Shown: positions 7,839 to 19,633 of the stretch, in pieces | Layout of the letters: each line of letters begins with the position of its first letter | Numbering within the stretch: position 1 is the first letter of the stretch | NCBI RefSeq assembly: GCF_014648395.1 | Contig: NZ_BMRA01000003.1 | Span: 281,933 to 345,932 of the forward strand | DNA from: Micromonospora fulviviridis | GTDB lineage: Bacteria; Actinomycetota; Actinomycetes; Mycobacteriales; Micromonosporaceae | Direction: 5' to 3' | Length of the DNA stretch: 64,000 nt | Position numbers and translations under genes: made by a program | Notes under the pieces: generated by a model | What the model saw: only the letters and a program-made list of their open reading frames with translations | Databases searched by the model: none | Told to the model about the DNA's origin: nothing

Positions 7839-10388
7839 TCAGTCGTGGGCGATGGCGCCCAGCACGTTGATCCGCGCCGCGCGGATGGCGGGCAGCACCG
7901 CGGCCACCACGCCGATGATCGCGGCCAGGACCAGGAACGTCACCATCTGGCTCCAGGGCAGGACCAGGTCGGTGATGCCCTCGTCCTTGAGAGCCCGGAC
8001 CACGGCCGCGCCGAGGCCGGTGCCGACCACGACGCCGAGCAGCGCGCCGAAGATCGAGATCACCACCGCCTCCACGGTGATCATCCGCATGGTCTGCGCC
8101 CGGCGCAGGCCGATGGCCCGCAGCAGGCCCAGCTCCCGGGTGCGTTCCAGCACCGACAGGGCCAGGGTGTTGATGATGCCCAGGACCGCGATCACGATGG
8201 CCAGCGCCAGCAGGATCTGGATCATCCGCAGCGGGGTGTCCAGCTGGCTGGTCTGCTGCTTGATGAACGCCGCCCGGTCCGCCACCGACACCTCGGGGCT
8301 GTCCGCGAGCAGCCGCTCGACCTGCGGCTGCACCGAGGCGACCGAGGTGCCCGGCGCGAGCTGCACGAAGCCCTGGATGGGCTGCGGGATGGCGAAGTCG
8401 GTGGCCGCCTGCGGCGGCAGCACCACCGGGTTGGTCAGCTGCGAGCTCTCGTAGATGCCGCTGACCGTGTAGGTGCGGGCCTCACCCCGGGACAGCTGCA
8501 CGGTCACCGTCGAGCCGACCGACAGGTTGCGGGACTTCGCGGTGTCCGAGCTGAGCAGCATCTGGTCCGGGTTGAGCCGGCTGATGTCACCGGCGTTCGC
8601 CTTCGCCCCGAAGATCCGCTCCAGCGCGGCCACGTTGCTGGACGCGGCCACCCAGGTCCGCTCGCCGTTCATGGTGGCCATGTCGCCGTACTCGCCGTCG
8701 ACCAGCTGCACCCCGGGGATGGCGGCGGCCTTCTCCAGCACCGCCGGGTCGAAGCTCGCCGGCCGCGGGCCGGCCTGGGCGCCGGAGATCACCAGCTCCG
8801 CCTTGATGGTGTCCTCGGCCAGGGCGCTGATGCTGCCCTTGGCCGAGTCGAGGATCACCGTCACCCCGGTCACCAGGGCGATGCCGACCATCAGCGCGGC
8901 GGCCGTGATCGCGGTGCGGCGGGGGTTGCGGCCGGAGTTCAGCCGGCCCAGCTTGCCCGGCACCGACCAGGCGAAGATCGTGCCCAGCAGGGCGACGACC
9001 GGCCGGCTGATCAGCGGGGTCAGCAGCGCCACGCCGATGAAGGCGAACAGCACGCCACCGAGGATGGTGGCCAGGGTGTTGTCGCCGGCGTGGCCGCCGA
9101 GCCCGAGGAAGAGCAGGCCCGCGCCGATCGCGGTGACCACGGACCCGCCGACGGTCACCTTGGTCAGCGGCCGGTCCGGCGTGGCGACGTCCTGCATGGC
9201 GGCGATCGGCGGGATGCGCGAGGCGCGCAGCGCGGGCAGCAGCGCCGCCACCACGGTGATCACCAGACCCACCGCGAAGGCGCCGATCACCGCCGCGGGC
9301 GGCACGCCGAGCCCGGCCAGCGTGAGCCCGCCGGCGAGCTTGCCGAACAGGTACGCCAGCAGCGCGCCGACTCCGATGCCGGCGGCGAGCCCGAGCACCG
9401 AGGCGATCAGGCCGACCGCCACGGCCTCCAGCACCACCGAGCCGATGACCTGCCGCCCGCTCGCGCCGATGGCCCGCATGAGCGCCAGCTCGCGGGTGCG
9501 CTGGGCGACGATGATCGAGAAGGTGTTGAGGATCAGGAAGGTGCCGACCAGCAGCGCCACCGCGGCGAAGCCGAGGAGGATCTTGTTGAAGAAGGACAGG
9601 CCCTCCTTCAGGCTGGCGGACGCGTCGTCCGCGAGCTGCTTGCCGGTCTTGACCTCGTAGTCCGCGCCGAGGGCGCGGGCCACCTCGTCGCGCAGCGCCT
9701 CCGGCGTGGTGCCGCCGGCGGCCTGCGCGGTCACGTTGGAGAACACGTCCGGCTTGCCGAGCATCAGCTGCTGGGCGACCGGGGTGGTGAAGGCGACCTC
9801 GTTGACCCCACCCACCGAGTCCCGGCCACCGCTGTAGCCGAAGACGCCGACCAGGGTGAACTCCTTCTTCGGCGCCAGGGTGAGCACGCCGACCCGGTCG
9901 CCGACCTTGACCTTGGCCGCCTCGGCGAGCGCGACGTTGACCACGATCTCGTCGTCGGCCTGCGGCGCGCGCCCCTCGCGCAGCTTCAGCAGTTCGCTCT
10001 CGCCGAGCCAGTTCTCGCCGAGCTGCGGCGGGCCGAACGAGGTGACCACCTTGCCGTTGCTGCCGATCAGCCGGGCCCCGTCGGCGGCGACCACGCCCCG
10101 CACGTCGGTCACGCCCGGCACCGCCTTGACCCGGTCGACGACCGACGCGGGCACCGGGGCGGCCACCTGCTCGCCTTCGACCTCGGAGAGCGCGACCTTC
10201 GGCTTCGCGGCCACGTTGACGTCGACTTCCGAGTACGCGTCGGAGAAGACCGCGTCGAAGGACCGGCCGAGGGTGTCGGTGAGCACGAACGCGCCGGAGA
10301 CGAACATGACGCCGAGCACCACCGCCAGGCCGGACAGCAGCAGGCGCAGCTTGCGCGCCAGCAGGCTCTTCATAGTGGCCCGGAACAT
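7839..10388 (-). CDS. ABC transporter permease, two FtsX domains
   Basis: An 849-residue permease. An N-terminal transmembrane helix ([23 protein letters not shown]) is followed by a MacB-like extracytoplasmic domain (about 40-260), three membrane helices of FtsX domain 1, a second extracytoplasmic domain, and C-terminal FtsX domain 2 with the [14 protein letters not shown] loop. The ATG at 10388 overlaps the stop of the upstream ATPase gene (ATGA), so the two are translationally coupled. Architecture is that of actinobacterial MacB/LolE-like exporters or mechanotransmitters of peptides or lipids; the substrate is unknown. Confidence 0.92.
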   Translation of the reverse strand: MFRATMKSLLARKLRLLLSGLAVVLGVMFVSGAFVLTDTLGRSFDAVFSDAYSEVDVNVAAKPKVALSEVEGEQVAAPVPASVVDRVKAVPGVTDVRGVVAADGARLIGSNGKVVTSFGPPQLGENWLGESELLKLREGRAPQADDEIVVNVALAEAAKVKVGDRVGVLTLAPKKEFTLVGVFGYSGGRDSVGGVNEVAFTTPVAQQLMLGKPDVFSNVTAQAAGGTTPEALRDEVARALGADYEVKTGKQLADDASASLKEGLSFFNKILLGFAAVALLVGTFLILNTFSIIVAQRTRELALMRAIGASGRQVIGSVVLEAVAVGLIASVLGLAAGIGVGALLAYLFGKLAGGLTLAGLGVPPAAVIGAFAVGLVITVVAALLPALRASRIPPIAAMQDVATPDRPLTKVTVGGSVVTAIGAGLLFLGLGGHAGDNTLATILGGVLFAFIGVALLTPLISRPVVALLGTIFAWSVPGKLGRLNSGRNPRRTAITAAALMVGIALVTGVTVILDSAKGSISALAEDTIKAELVISGAQAGPRPASFDPAVLEKAAAIPGVQLVDGEYGDMATMNGERTWVAASSNVAALERIFGAKANAGDISRLNPDQMLLSSDTAKSRNLSVGSTVTVQLSRGEARTYTVSGIYESSQLTNPVVLPPQAATDFAIPQPIQGFVQLAPGTSVASVQPQVERLLADSPEVSVADRAAFIKQQTSQLDTPLRMIQILLALAIVIAVLGIINTLALSVLERTRELGLLRAIGLRRAQTMRMITVEAVVISIFGALLGVVVGTGLGAAVVRALKDEGITDLVLPWSQMVTFLVLAAIIGVVAAVLPAIRAARINVLGAIAHD

Positions 10389-11155
10389 CAGCTGCCCACC
10401 TCGGCCGGCGCGTCGAGCTTCTTCATGGTGTCGAGCACCGTGTCGGCGGTCGGCTCGATCAGCTCCGAGACGATCTGGCCGTCGGCGAGGAAGACCACCC
10501 GGTCGGCGTACGCGGCGGCGGTCGGGTCGTGGGTGACCATGACGATGGTCTGGCCGTGCTCGCGGACCGAGTTGCGCAGGAAGTTGAGCACCTCGGCGCC
10601 GGAGCGGGAGTCCAGGTTGCCGGTCGGCTCGTCGGCGAAGATCACCTCGGGGCGGGACACCAGGGCTCGGGCGCACGCCACCCGCTGCTGCTGGCCGCCG
10701 GAGAGCTGCGCCGGGCGGTGCCCGAGCCGTTCCCGCAGGCCGACCGTGTCGATCACCGTGTCGTACCAGGCCGGGTCGGGCTTGCGGCCGGCGATCGACA
10801 GCGGCAGCAGGATGTTCTCCTGCGCCGTGAGCGTGGGCAGCAGGTTGAACTGCTGGAAGATGAAGCCCACCTTGTCGCGGCGCAGCTTCGTCAGGCCCGC
10901 GTCGCCCAGCCCGGTCACCGTGGTGTCACCGATCATGACGGTGCCCCGGGTCACCGAGTCCAGGCCCGCCAGGCAGTGCATCAGCGTCGACTTGCCCGAG
11001 CCGGACGGACCCATGATCGCGGTGAACCGGCCCCGCTCGAACTCGGCGCTCACCCCCCGCAGCGCGATGACCTGCGCCTCGCCGCTGCCGTACACCTTCC
11101 ACACGTCGCTGGCCCGGGCCGCGGCCTGCGCCTGCCGCCCTACCGTCGCGGTCAC
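10388..11155 (-). CDS. ABC transporter ATP-binding protein (MacB/LolD type)
   Basis: A 255-residue ATPase with Walker [11 protein letters not shown]-loop [14 protein letters not shown], signature [15 protein letters not shown], Walker [13 protein letters not shown] and H-loop VTHD. The DEPTGNLDS sequence places it in the LolD/MacB/FtsE branch, matching its FtsX partner. The GTG start at 11155 is preceded by GGAAGAGG; a longer frame to 11221 is Arg/Cys-rich and not family-like. First gene of the operon. Confidence 0.93.
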   Translation of the reverse strand: MTATVGRQAQAAARASDVWKVYGSGEAQVIALRGVSAEFERGRFTAIMGPSGSGKSTLMHCLAGLDSVTRGTVMIGDTTVTGLGDAGLTKLRRDKVGFIFQQFNLLPTLTAQENILLPLSIAGRKPDPAWYDTVIDTVGLRERLGHRPAQLSGGQQQRVACARALVSRPEVIFADEPTGNLDSRSGAEVLNFLRNSVREHGQTIVMVTHDPTAAAYADRVVFLADGQIVSELIEPTADTVLDTMKKLDAPAEVGS

Positions 11156-11337
11156 GTCATCTACCTCTTCCGTCAGCCTGCATATCCGCACCGCCCCCGC
11201 TGGCCGGTGCGGCAGTTCCATCCTCGGTGCCGCCGGGCGCGGATCCGTCCGCCCCGGGGCGGAACCCGCGCCGGAATTTCCGTTGGGGTCACCCCCGAGG
11301 CCGGCTCAGGGTCATCCCTGACGAACCGGCGCCACCG

Positions 11338-11368
11338 ACGCTATGACCTCACGTCGCGTCATGGTCAA
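11338..11368 (-). promoter_or_regulatory. Candidate promoter with internal dyad for the ABC operon
   Basis: On the minus strand TTGACC (11368-11363) and TAGCGT (11343-11338) are separated by 19 bp. The spacer contains the inverted repeat ATGAC-N10-GTCAT (11343-11362). It sits in the 257-bp gap between the response regulator gene and the ABC ATPase and would give a leader of about 175 nt. The adjacent response regulator is an obvious candidate ligand for the dyad (inference). Confidence 0.4.
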
Positions 11369-11412
11369 CCCCGCCGCGCCGCCGATGGTCACGGTAGGTG
11401 ACCGGTGCCACC

Positions 11413-12096
11413 TCACCCGCCGGGGCGGACCAGGCCGGTCTCGTACGCCAGCACGACCGCCTGCACCCGGTCCCGCAGCCCCAGCTTGGTCAGCACATGC
11501 CCCACGTGGGTCTTCACGGTGGTCTCACTCACCGACAGCGCCCGGGCGATCTCGGCGTTGGACAACCCGCGCGCCACCTGCACGAGGACCTCCCGCTCCC
11601 GCTCGGTCAGCGAGTCCAGCGCCTTCGGCGGGGTGGCTGCCGGGTCGGGCAGCACGTCGGCGAAGCGGTCCAGCAGCCGGCGCAGGATCCGCGGCGCCAC
11701 CACCGCCTCCCCGGCGGCCACCGTCCGGATCGCGGTGACCAGGTCCTCGGCCGGCACGTCCTTGGCCAGGAAGCCGCTGGCTCCGGCGCGCAGCGCGCCG
11801 ACCACGTACTCGTCCAGGTCGAAGGTGGTGAGGATGAGCACCCGTACCGGCAGCCGGGCGTCCACGATCGCGCGGGTGGCCGCCACCCCGTCCATCCGCG
11901 GCATCCGGATGTCCATGAGGACCACGTCCGGCAGCAACCGCCGGGACAGCTCCACCGCCTCCACCCCGTCGCCGGCCTCGGCCACGATGTCCAGGTCGTC
12001 CTCGGTGCCCAGCACCATCCGGAAGCCGGTACGCAGCAGCGGCTGGTCGTCGGCGAGCAGGATCCGCACCGGTCGGGTGGCGGTGCTGTCGGTCAT
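11413..12096 (-). CDS. NarL/LuxR-family response regulator
   Basis: A 227-residue response regulator. The receiver domain has LLADDQPLLRTG, the phospho-acceptor Asp62 in VVLMDIRMPRMDG, the T/S switch region LILTTFD and Lys in GFLAKDV. The C-terminal LuxR HTH (about 157-220) has LTEREREVLVQVARGLSNAEIA. The ATG at 12096 has GAGGGAGA upstream and lies 28 bp after the histidine kinase stop, so both are one operon. It may control the neighbouring ABC exporter, a common arrangement in actinobacteria (inference). Confidence 0.93.
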   Translation of the reverse strand: MTDSTATRPVRILLADDQPLLRTGFRMVLGTEDDLDIVAEAGDGVEAVELSRRLLPDVVLMDIRMPRMDGVAATRAIVDARLPVRVLILTTFDLDEYVVGALRAGASGFLAKDVPAEDLVTAIRTVAAGEAVVAPRILRRLLDRFADVLPDPAATPPKALDSLTEREREVLVQVARGLSNAEIARALSVSETTVKTHVGHVLTKLGLRDRVQAVVLAYETGLVRPGG

Positions 12097-12124
12097 CGGT
12101 CTCCCTCGCTCGGCCGGGCGCCCG

Positions 12125-13318
12125 TCACGCCGGGACCGCCCCGGCCGACTCCAGCGGGATCCGCGCGTACACCCGGAAGCCGCCGCCGGGCCGCGGACCC
12201 GTCCGCAGGACCCCACCGTAGAGGGCGACCCGCTCCCGCATGCCGACCAGGCCGTGCCCGATCCGGTCGGGCGCCGGCGTCGGGCCGCGGCCCGTGTCGG
12301 TGACCTCCACCGCCAGGAAACCGTCGGTGACGGTGAGCCGGACCAGCGCGGTGGCCCGGCCGGCGTGCTTGAGCGCGTTGGTCAGCGCCTCCTGCACGAT
12401 CCGGTAGACGGTCAGCGCCACCCCGTCCTCCATCGGACCGGGCGTGCCGTCGACCCGCAGCGTGACCGGCAGCCCGGCGTCGCGGACCTGCTCGACGAGG
12501 GCCTCGATGCCGGTCAACCCCGGCTGCGGCGTGAGCTCGGCGGCCGGTTCGGCGTCCGTACGCAGCACGTCCAGCAGCCGGCGCAGCTCCCGCAGGGTGG
12601 CCCGGCCGGTCTCCTCGACCGTGGCCATCGCCTCGTCCGCCGCGTCCGGATCCCGGCGCAGCACCCGGCGCGCCCCGGTGGCCAGCACGCCCATCACGCT
12701 GACGTGGTGGGCCACCACGTCGTGCAGCTCCCGGGCGATCCGGCGCCGCTCGTCGGCGACCGCCTGCTCGGTCAGCGACCGCTGGGTGGCCTCGGCGATC
12801 CGGGCCCGCTCCCGCAGCATCCGGGTGGACTGCCGGCGGGCCTGCACCGCCCGGCCCACCGCGTACGCCACCGACGCGGTGAGCAGGTTGTTGAGCACCA
12901 GCACCCCGGGGCCCATGTTGAGCACCCCGTCCAGCGGCGCGACCAGGTTCGCCAGCACCACCGGCACCCAGAGCAGCACCGCGGCGAGGCTGGCCGGGCG
13001 CAGCGGCCGGTGCGCCGCCATGGTGTAGGTGAGCACGACGAAGGTCAGCCCCTGTGTGGTGGGCGCGAGGCTGAACAGCACCGGCACGGCCAGCGTGGCC
13101 ACCGCCGCGCCCACCGCCGGCCACGGGGCGAGGCGGCGGATCGCCACCGGGGCGGCGCACAGCACGCTCCAGCCCAGCGCCGCCCAGAGCTGGTCGGGCC
13201 GCAGCTCCCGCGGGGTCAGCAGCAGGAACGCCGCGTCCACCAGGGTCAGCGCGACGGCCGTGCCGGCGTCCACGGCCAGCGGCCGGTCCCGCGCCCACAC
13301 GCGCAGCCGGTTCGTCAT
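12125..13318 (-). CDS. Sensor histidine kinase, HisKA_3 (NarX/DesK-like) type
   Basis: A 397-residue kinase with about four to five N-terminal membrane helices (residues ~15-155) and no large extracellular domain. The dimerisation/phospho-acceptor motif is RRRIARELHDVVAHHVSVM with His198. The HATPase_c domain has the N-box IVQEALTNALKHA and G-box ITDTGRGPTPA/HGLVGMRERV. The short sensor suggests detection of a membrane or envelope signal, as in LiaS/BceS-like systems. It is co-transcribed with the response regulator downstream. Confidence 0.93.
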   Translation of the reverse strand: MTNRLRVWARDRPLAVDAGTAVALTLVDAAFLLLTPRELRPDQLWAALGWSVLCAAPVAIRRLAPWPAVGAAVATLAVPVLFSLAPTTQGLTFVVLTYTMAAHRPLRPASLAAVLLWVPVVLANLVAPLDGVLNMGPGVLVLNNLLTASVAYAVGRAVQARRQSTRMLRERARIAEATQRSLTEQAVADERRRIARELHDVVAHHVSVMGVLATGARRVLRRDPDAADEAMATVEETGRATLRELRRLLDVLRTDAEPAAELTPQPGLTGIEALVEQVRDAGLPVTLRVDGTPGPMEDGVALTVYRIVQEALTNALKHAGRATALVRLTVTDGFLAVEVTDTGRGPTPAPDRIGHGLVGMRERVALYGGVLRTGPRPGGGFRVYARIPLESAGAVPA

Positions 13319-13394
13319 GCTCCGACGCTAGCCGCCGCCCGGCGCCGGCCCTCGTCGCCGATGGCGAACCCGGCCTCCTCCGCGAGGAGGAGGG

Positions 13395-14318
13395 TCACTC
13401 GTCCGCGCCGGGGGCGGCGGGCCGGGACCGGGCGTCGGTGAGCGGGTCGGCCGGGCCGGCCACCGGGAACGGCGGCGGGGTGCCGCCGAAGCTCGGGCAG
13501 AGCGCCTGGTGGCTGCACCAGTCGCAGAGCCGGCTGGGCCGGGGGCGGAAGTCCTGCCGCACGGTGGCCTGCTCGATCGCCTGCCAGAGCGCCACCACGG
13601 TGCGCTCGAAGCGCAGCAGCTCGTCGGCGTCGGGGGAGTAGTCGCACACCTCGGCGTCCTTGAGGTAGAGCAGCCGCAGCACCCGCGGCACCACCCCCCG
13701 GGTCCGCCACAGCACCAGGGCGTAGAACTTCAGCTGGAACAGCGCCCGGGCCTCGAACGCCTCCCGGGGTGCGCCGCCGGTCTTGTAGTCGACCACCCGC
13801 AGCGCGCCGTCGGGCGCCACGTCGAGCCGGTCGAGGTAGCCCCGGATGAGCAGCTCGTCGTCGACCACCGCCGAGATCAGCGCCTCGCGCTCGGCCGGCT
13901 CCAGCCGGCGCGGGTCCTCCACGGCGAAGTAGCCCTCCAGCAGCGCCGCCGCCGAGCGGAGGAACCCGTCGACCGCGGCCGTGTCGCCCTCGGCGAACAG
14001 CGTCGCCAGCTCCGGCTGCTCGGTGACCAGCCGGTCCCACTGCGGGGCGACCAGGTCGCCGGCCGACTCCGGGGTGCGGGCCGCCGCCGGCAGGTCGAAC
14101 AGCCGCTCCAGCACGGCGTGCACCAGCGTGCCCCGGACCTGCTCCACGGTCGGGCGCTCGGGCAGCCGGTCGATGCTGCGGAACCGGTAGAGCAGCGGGC
14201 AGGTCTTGAAGTCGGCCGCCCGCGACGGCGACAGCGACGCCCGCACCGTGGGCGGCGCCGGCGGCACCTCCGGCGCCGTCGGGCCGCGCTGCGTGTCGAT
14301 CACCGGTTCCGCCGTCAT
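13395..14318 (-). CDS. RecB-family PD-(D/E)XK nuclease with Fe-S cysteine cluster
   Basis: A 307-residue nuclease of the Cas4/RecB-like superfamily. The core GYLDRLDVAPDGALRVVDYKTGG supplies the catalytic Asp and the D-Y-K motif. A Cys near residue 40 (FKTCPLLYRF) and the C-terminal CDWCSHQALC triad are the arrangement that holds a 4Fe-4S cluster in AddB/Cas4 proteins. The ATG at 14318 is chosen because the longer frame upstream reads into the antisense of the M50 gene. M. tuberculosis has a homologue (Rv2119) at the same position beside trmI, so this is conserved context rather than CRISPR-related. Confidence 0.88.
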   Translation of the reverse strand: MTAEPVIDTQRGPTAPEVPPAPPTVRASLSPSRAADFKTCPLLYRFRSIDRLPERPTVEQVRGTLVHAVLERLFDLPAAARTPESAGDLVAPQWDRLVTEQPELATLFAEGDTAAVDGFLRSAAALLEGYFAVEDPRRLEPAEREALISAVVDDELLIRGYLDRLDVAPDGALRVVDYKTGGAPREAFEARALFQLKFYALVLWRTRGVVPRVLRLLYLKDAEVCDYSPDADELLRFERTVVALWQAIEQATVRQDFRPRPSRLCDWCSHQALCPSFGGTPPPFPVAGPADPLTDARSRPAAPGADE

Positions 14319-14389
14319 GCCCGGAAGGTTAGGGCACCGGTGTGACAGCGCGGCCGTCGCCGCACCGGTGCATGATCGGCGCCGCGTAG

Positions 14390-16495
<2,106 letters not shown>

Positions 16496-16662
16496 CCCCG
16501 CGGCGCGGACGGCGATGAGCGGGCGGATCATGGGTCCCGGCGAGGACGACACCGAGCGGGTGGAGACGGTGGCATGAGCGAGCGGATCGGGGCGCGCGGC
16601 GGGCGCCGCGCCCGTCCCGGCGGTCCGGACCGGCGGCGGCGCGCGGGCCGGGAGGCGGCGGC

Positions 16663-17235
16663 ATGAGCAGCCCCGGCTACGGCAACGGCGACCTGCCCGC
16701 CGTCTTCCCCGACTGGTCGCCCTACGCCGACCTGGAGTCGGCCGCCCGGGCCTACCTGCGCGATCCCGACATCGCCCTGGACGCCCTCGGCGGGGTGCTG
16801 CGCGGCGCCTCCGTGCTCGGTTTCACCCTGGAACGCTTCGTCAACGAGGTGAACGGGGTATGGCAGGAGGTCGTCGTCTGTGACGGCAGCCGGCTGGTGC
16901 TCTGGCACGGCGAGGACGTCCCGCCGGGGGAGGGGCCGCCCGGCTCGATGACCTCCTCGCTGCGGGTGGTCCCGGTCTCCACGGTCACCGAGGTCGGCTG
17001 CCGCCGGCGGCTCACCCGCGCCGACACCGGCGAGGTCCGGGTCGACAGCATCGACGTCTACCTGCTGCTCAGCTCGCTGGACGAGGCGCCGCCCAGCGAC
17101 GAGGCGGTCGGCGCGCCCCGGCACGACGCGCTGCGCTTCGGCAAGACCCTCGACGACGGCGGCGCCGGGCAGATCGCCCGCCTGGAGGAGTTCGCCCGGC
17201 TGGTCGCCTCGGTCGTCGGCCGCCCGATGCTGTAA
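16663..17235 (+). CDS. Conserved actinobacterial hypothetical protein (190 aa)
   Basis: A soluble 190-residue protein without signal peptide. It has a helical N-terminal part (LESAARAYLRDPDIALDALGGVL) and a beta-rich centre ending DSIDVYLLLSSLDE. It lies between trmI and mpa. A start at 16663 overlaps a short upstream ORF by ATGA. The protein's domain family is not recognised and no function is proposed. Confidence 0.75.
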   Translation: MSSPGYGNGDLPAVFPDWSPYADLESAARAYLRDPDIALDALGGVLRGASVLGFTLERFVNEVNGVWQEVVVCDGSRLVLWHGEDVPPGEGPPGSMTSSLRVVPVSTVTEVGCRRRLTRADTGEVRVDSIDVYLLLSSLDEAPPSDEAVGAPRHDALRFGKTLDDGGAGQIARLEEFARLVASVVGRPML

Positions 17236-17246
17236 GAGACGCCACA

Positions 17247-17270
17247 GGCCGGGGACGTCGGTCCCCGGCC
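17247..17270. terminator. Bidirectional terminator hairpin
   Basis: A perfect 10-bp stem GGCCGGGGAC/GTCCCCGGCC with loop GTCG lies in the 51-bp gap between the convergent hypothetical gene and the ferredoxin gene. Confidence 0.75.
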
Positions 17271-17286
17271 CGCGGCGTCCGTCAGG

Positions 17287-17580
17287 TCAGTCCTCGGCCT
17301 CCGGGCCGGCCACCTCGGCGCCGTCGCGGGCGCGCACCACGTGGATGCACTCGCCCGGGCACTCCTTCGCCGAGTCGATCACTTCGAGGCGCAGGTGCTC
17401 CGGCACGTCCACCCGGTCGCCCGCGGCCAGGCGCAGCTCGCCGTCCGGCCCCTTGACGTACGCCAGGCCGTCGACGTCGAACTCGAAGACCTCCGGCGCG
17501 TACTGCACGCACAGCCCGTCACCCGTGCACAGGTCCTGGTCGACCCAGACCTGCAGCTGGTCCGTCGCGACGTCGGTCAC
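17287..17580 (-). CDS. Single-cluster ferredoxin (3Fe-4S/4Fe-4S type)
   Basis: A 97-residue acidic ferredoxin with CTGDGLC (Cys-x5-Cys spacing) near residue 18 and CPGEC near residue 73. Single-cluster actinobacterial ferredoxins that serve cytochromes P450 use this pattern. The second CPGEC Cys is one more than a minimal 3Fe-4S protein needs, so cluster type is undecided. The GTG start at 17580 follows a G-run. It is transcribed divergently from mpa; no P450 is in the window. Confidence 0.88.
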   Translation of the reverse strand: MTDVATDQLQVWVDQDLCTGDGLCVQYAPEVFEFDVDGLAYVKGPDGELRLAAGDRVDVPEHLRLEVIDSAKECPGECIHVVRARDGAEVAGPEAED

Positions 17581-17700
17581 GAAGCACCCCCCATGTTCTC
17601 CCGTCCCACGCTCCGACGGTACCCGAACGCCCGTACCCGCCCGACGACCAGCCCTTGGCGATCAAGCTTCGGTGACGAGCGCGTTGCGGAGGACCGAATC

Positions 17701-17720
17701 GGGCTCATAGCGGCTAGTGT
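17701..17720 (+). promoter_or_regulatory. mpa promoter element shared with pafA
   Basis: The sequence GGGCTC-N4-CGGCTAGTGT includes a TAGTGT -10 hexamer (17715-17720), 38 bp before the mpa start. The same bipartite element with identical spacing occurs at 25883-25902 in front of pafA. Confidence 0.6.
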
Positions 17721-17757
17721 TAGCTCAGAACGTTCAAGCCCCCCGGGGAGGTGGGAC

Positions 17758-19539
17758 GTGGCACGCAGCGACGACGCGGACTCGCGCGCCGCACGGTGGG
17801 AGAAGGAGGCCCACGATCTCTCCACGCAGGTCGCGTTCCTTCAAGAGGAACTCGCTCTGGTGCGGCGCAAGTTGACCGAAAGCCCCCGACACGTCCGGCA
17901 GCTCGAGGAGCGGCTGGCCGCCACCCAGGCGCAGTTGGCGCGGCTGACCGAGAACAACGAGCGGCTCGTGAGCACCCTCAAGGAGGCTCGCGCGCAGATC
18001 GTGACGCTCAAGGAGGAGATCGACCGCCTCGCCCAGCCGCCGAGCGGCTACGGCGTCTTCCTGGCCAAGCACGACGACGGCACGGTGGACGTGTTCACCG
18101 GCGGGCGCAAGCTCCGGGTGGCCGTCTCGCCCTCGCTGGAGGTCGACGAGCTCCGGCGCGGCCAGGAGGTCCTGCTCAACGACGCGCTCAACATCGTCGA
18201 CGCGTTCGGCTACGAGCGGGTCGGCGAGGTCGTGATGCTCAAGGAGATCCTCGCGGGTCCCGAGGGCGCGCCGGGTGACCGGGCGCTGGTGGTCTCGCAC
18301 TCCGACGAGGAGCGGATCGTGCACCTCGCCGAGACCCTGATCGGTTCGCCGATCCGGGCCGGCGACTCGCTCATGATCGAGCCCCGCTCGGCGTACGCGT
18401 ACGAGCGGATCCCGAAGAGCGAGGTCGAGGAGCTCGTCCTGGAGGAGGTGCCCGACGTCGACTACACCGACATCGGTGGCCTCCACTCGCAGATCGAGCA
18501 GATCCGCGACGCGGTCGAGCTGCCCTTCCTGCACGCCGACCTGTTCCGCGAGCACCAGCTCCGGCCGCCGAAGGGCATCCTGCTCTACGGCCCGCCCGGC
18601 TGCGGCAAGACGCTGATCGCCAAGGCGGTGGCCAACTCCCTGGCCAAGAAGATCGCCGAGCGGCGGGGCGAGGAGAAGCACACCAGCTTCTTCCTCAACA
18701 TCAAGGGCCCCGAGCTGCTCAACAAGTACGTCGGCGAGACCGAGCGGCACATCCGGCTGATCTTCCAGCGGGCGCGGGAGAAGGCCGGCGAGGGCACTCC
18801 GGTGATCGTGTTCTTCGACGAGATGGACTCCGTCTTCCGCACCCGCGGCTCCGGCGTCTCCTCGGACGTGGAGAACACCATCGTCCCGCAGCTGCTCAGC
18901 GAGATCGACGGCGTGGAGGGCCTGGAGAACGTCATCGTCATCGGCGCCTCCAACCGGGAAGACATGATCGACCCGGCGATCCTGCGCCCCGGCCGGCTCG
19001 ACGTGAAGATCAAGATCGAGCGGCCGGACGCCGAGGCGGCCAAGGACATCTTCTCCAAGTACATCCTCTCCGGGCTGCCGCTGCACCCGGACGACCTGGC
19101 CGAGCACGGCGGCGACCCGCAGGCCACCGTGGCGGCCATGATCGACGCCGTGGTGCTGCGGATGTACTCGGAGACCGAGGAGAACCGCTTCCTCGAGGTC
19201 ACCTACGCCAACGGTGACAAGGAAGTCCTCTACTTCAAGGACTTCAACTCCGGCGCGATGATCCAGAACATCGTCGACCGGGGCAAGAAGATGGCCATCA
19301 AGGAGTTCCTCACCTCCGGGCGCAAGGGACTGCGGCTCCAGCACCTCCTCGACGCCTGCGTCGACGAGTTCCGCGAGAACGAGGACCTGCCCAACACGAC
19401 CAACCCCGACGACTGGGCGCGCATCTCCGGCAAGAAGGGCGAGCGGATCGTCTACATCCGCACGCTCGTCTCCGGCGGCAAGGGCGCGGAGGCCGGCCGG
19501 TCCATCGAGACCGCCAGCAACACCGGCCAGTACCTCTGA
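17758..19539 (+). CDS. mpa: Proteasome-associated AAA ATPase Mpa/ARC
   Basis: A 593-residue hexameric unfoldase that captures pupylated proteins and threads them into the 20S core. Residues ~10-92 form the Pup-binding coiled coil, ~95-240 hold tandem OB folds, and the AAA domain has Walker A GPPGCGKT (278-285), Walker [11 protein letters not shown] and an SRH ending in ILRPGRLD. The C-terminus GQYL carries the penultimate Tyr that docks into the alpha ring and opens the gate. The GTG at 17758 follows GGGGAGGTGGGAC; the long upstream extension of the frame is antisense to the ferredoxin. Length is close to M. tuberculosis Mpa (609 aa). Confidence 0.98.
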   Translation: MARSDDADSRAARWEKEAHDLSTQVAFLQEELALVRRKLTESPRHVRQLEERLAATQAQLARLTENNERLVSTLKEARAQIVTLKEEIDRLAQPPSGYGVFLAKHDDGTVDVFTGGRKLRVAVSPSLEVDELRRGQEVLLNDALNIVDAFGYERVGEVVMLKEILAGPEGAPGDRALVVSHSDEERIVHLAETLIGSPIRAGDSLMIEPRSAYAYERIPKSEVEELVLEEVPDVDYTDIGGLHSQIEQIRDAVELPFLHADLFREHQLRPPKGILLYGPPGCGKTLIAKAVANSLAKKIAERRGEEKHTSFFLNIKGPELLNKYVGETERHIRLIFQRAREKAGEGTPVIVFFDEMDSVFRTRGSGVSSDVENTIVPQLLSEIDGVEGLENVIVIGASNREDMIDPAILRPGRLDVKIKIERPDAEAAKDIFSKYILSGLPLHPDDLAEHGGDPQATVAAMIDAVVLRMYSETEENRFLEVTYANGDKEVLYFKDFNSGAMIQNIVDRGKKMAIKEFLTSGRKGLRLQHLLDACVDEFRENEDLPNTTNPDDWARISGKKGERIVYIRTLVSGGKGAEAGRSIETASNTGQYL

Positions 19540-19548
19540 CGTCGGCCC

Positions 19549-19583
19549 GGCCGGGGCGGTGCCGTGCAGGCACCGCCCCGGCC
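19549..19583 (+). terminator. mpa terminator
   Basis: A perfect 15-bp stem GGCCGGGGCGGTGCC/GGCACCGCCCCGGCC with loop GTGCA begins 9 nt after the mpa stop codon. Confidence 0.85.
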
Positions 19584-19633
19584 GCCGTCTGCGTGGGCCA
19601 CGGGAGCGGGGCTTACCCGCTAAGGTCCCTCCC

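Noticed and set aside
7830..11321. A 1163-codon plus-strand open frame opposite the ABC exporter genes
   Set aside because: It is antisense to two clearly homologous genes, has His/Gln/Gly/Arg-rich repetitive translation without domains, and reflects lack of stops in GC-rich third positions.
13395..14318. Cas4-like nuclease as part of a CRISPR system
   Set aside because: The Cys cluster and PD-(D/E)XK core are Cas4/AddB-like, but no repeats or cas genes are present and the position matches the housekeeping Rv2119 homologue.
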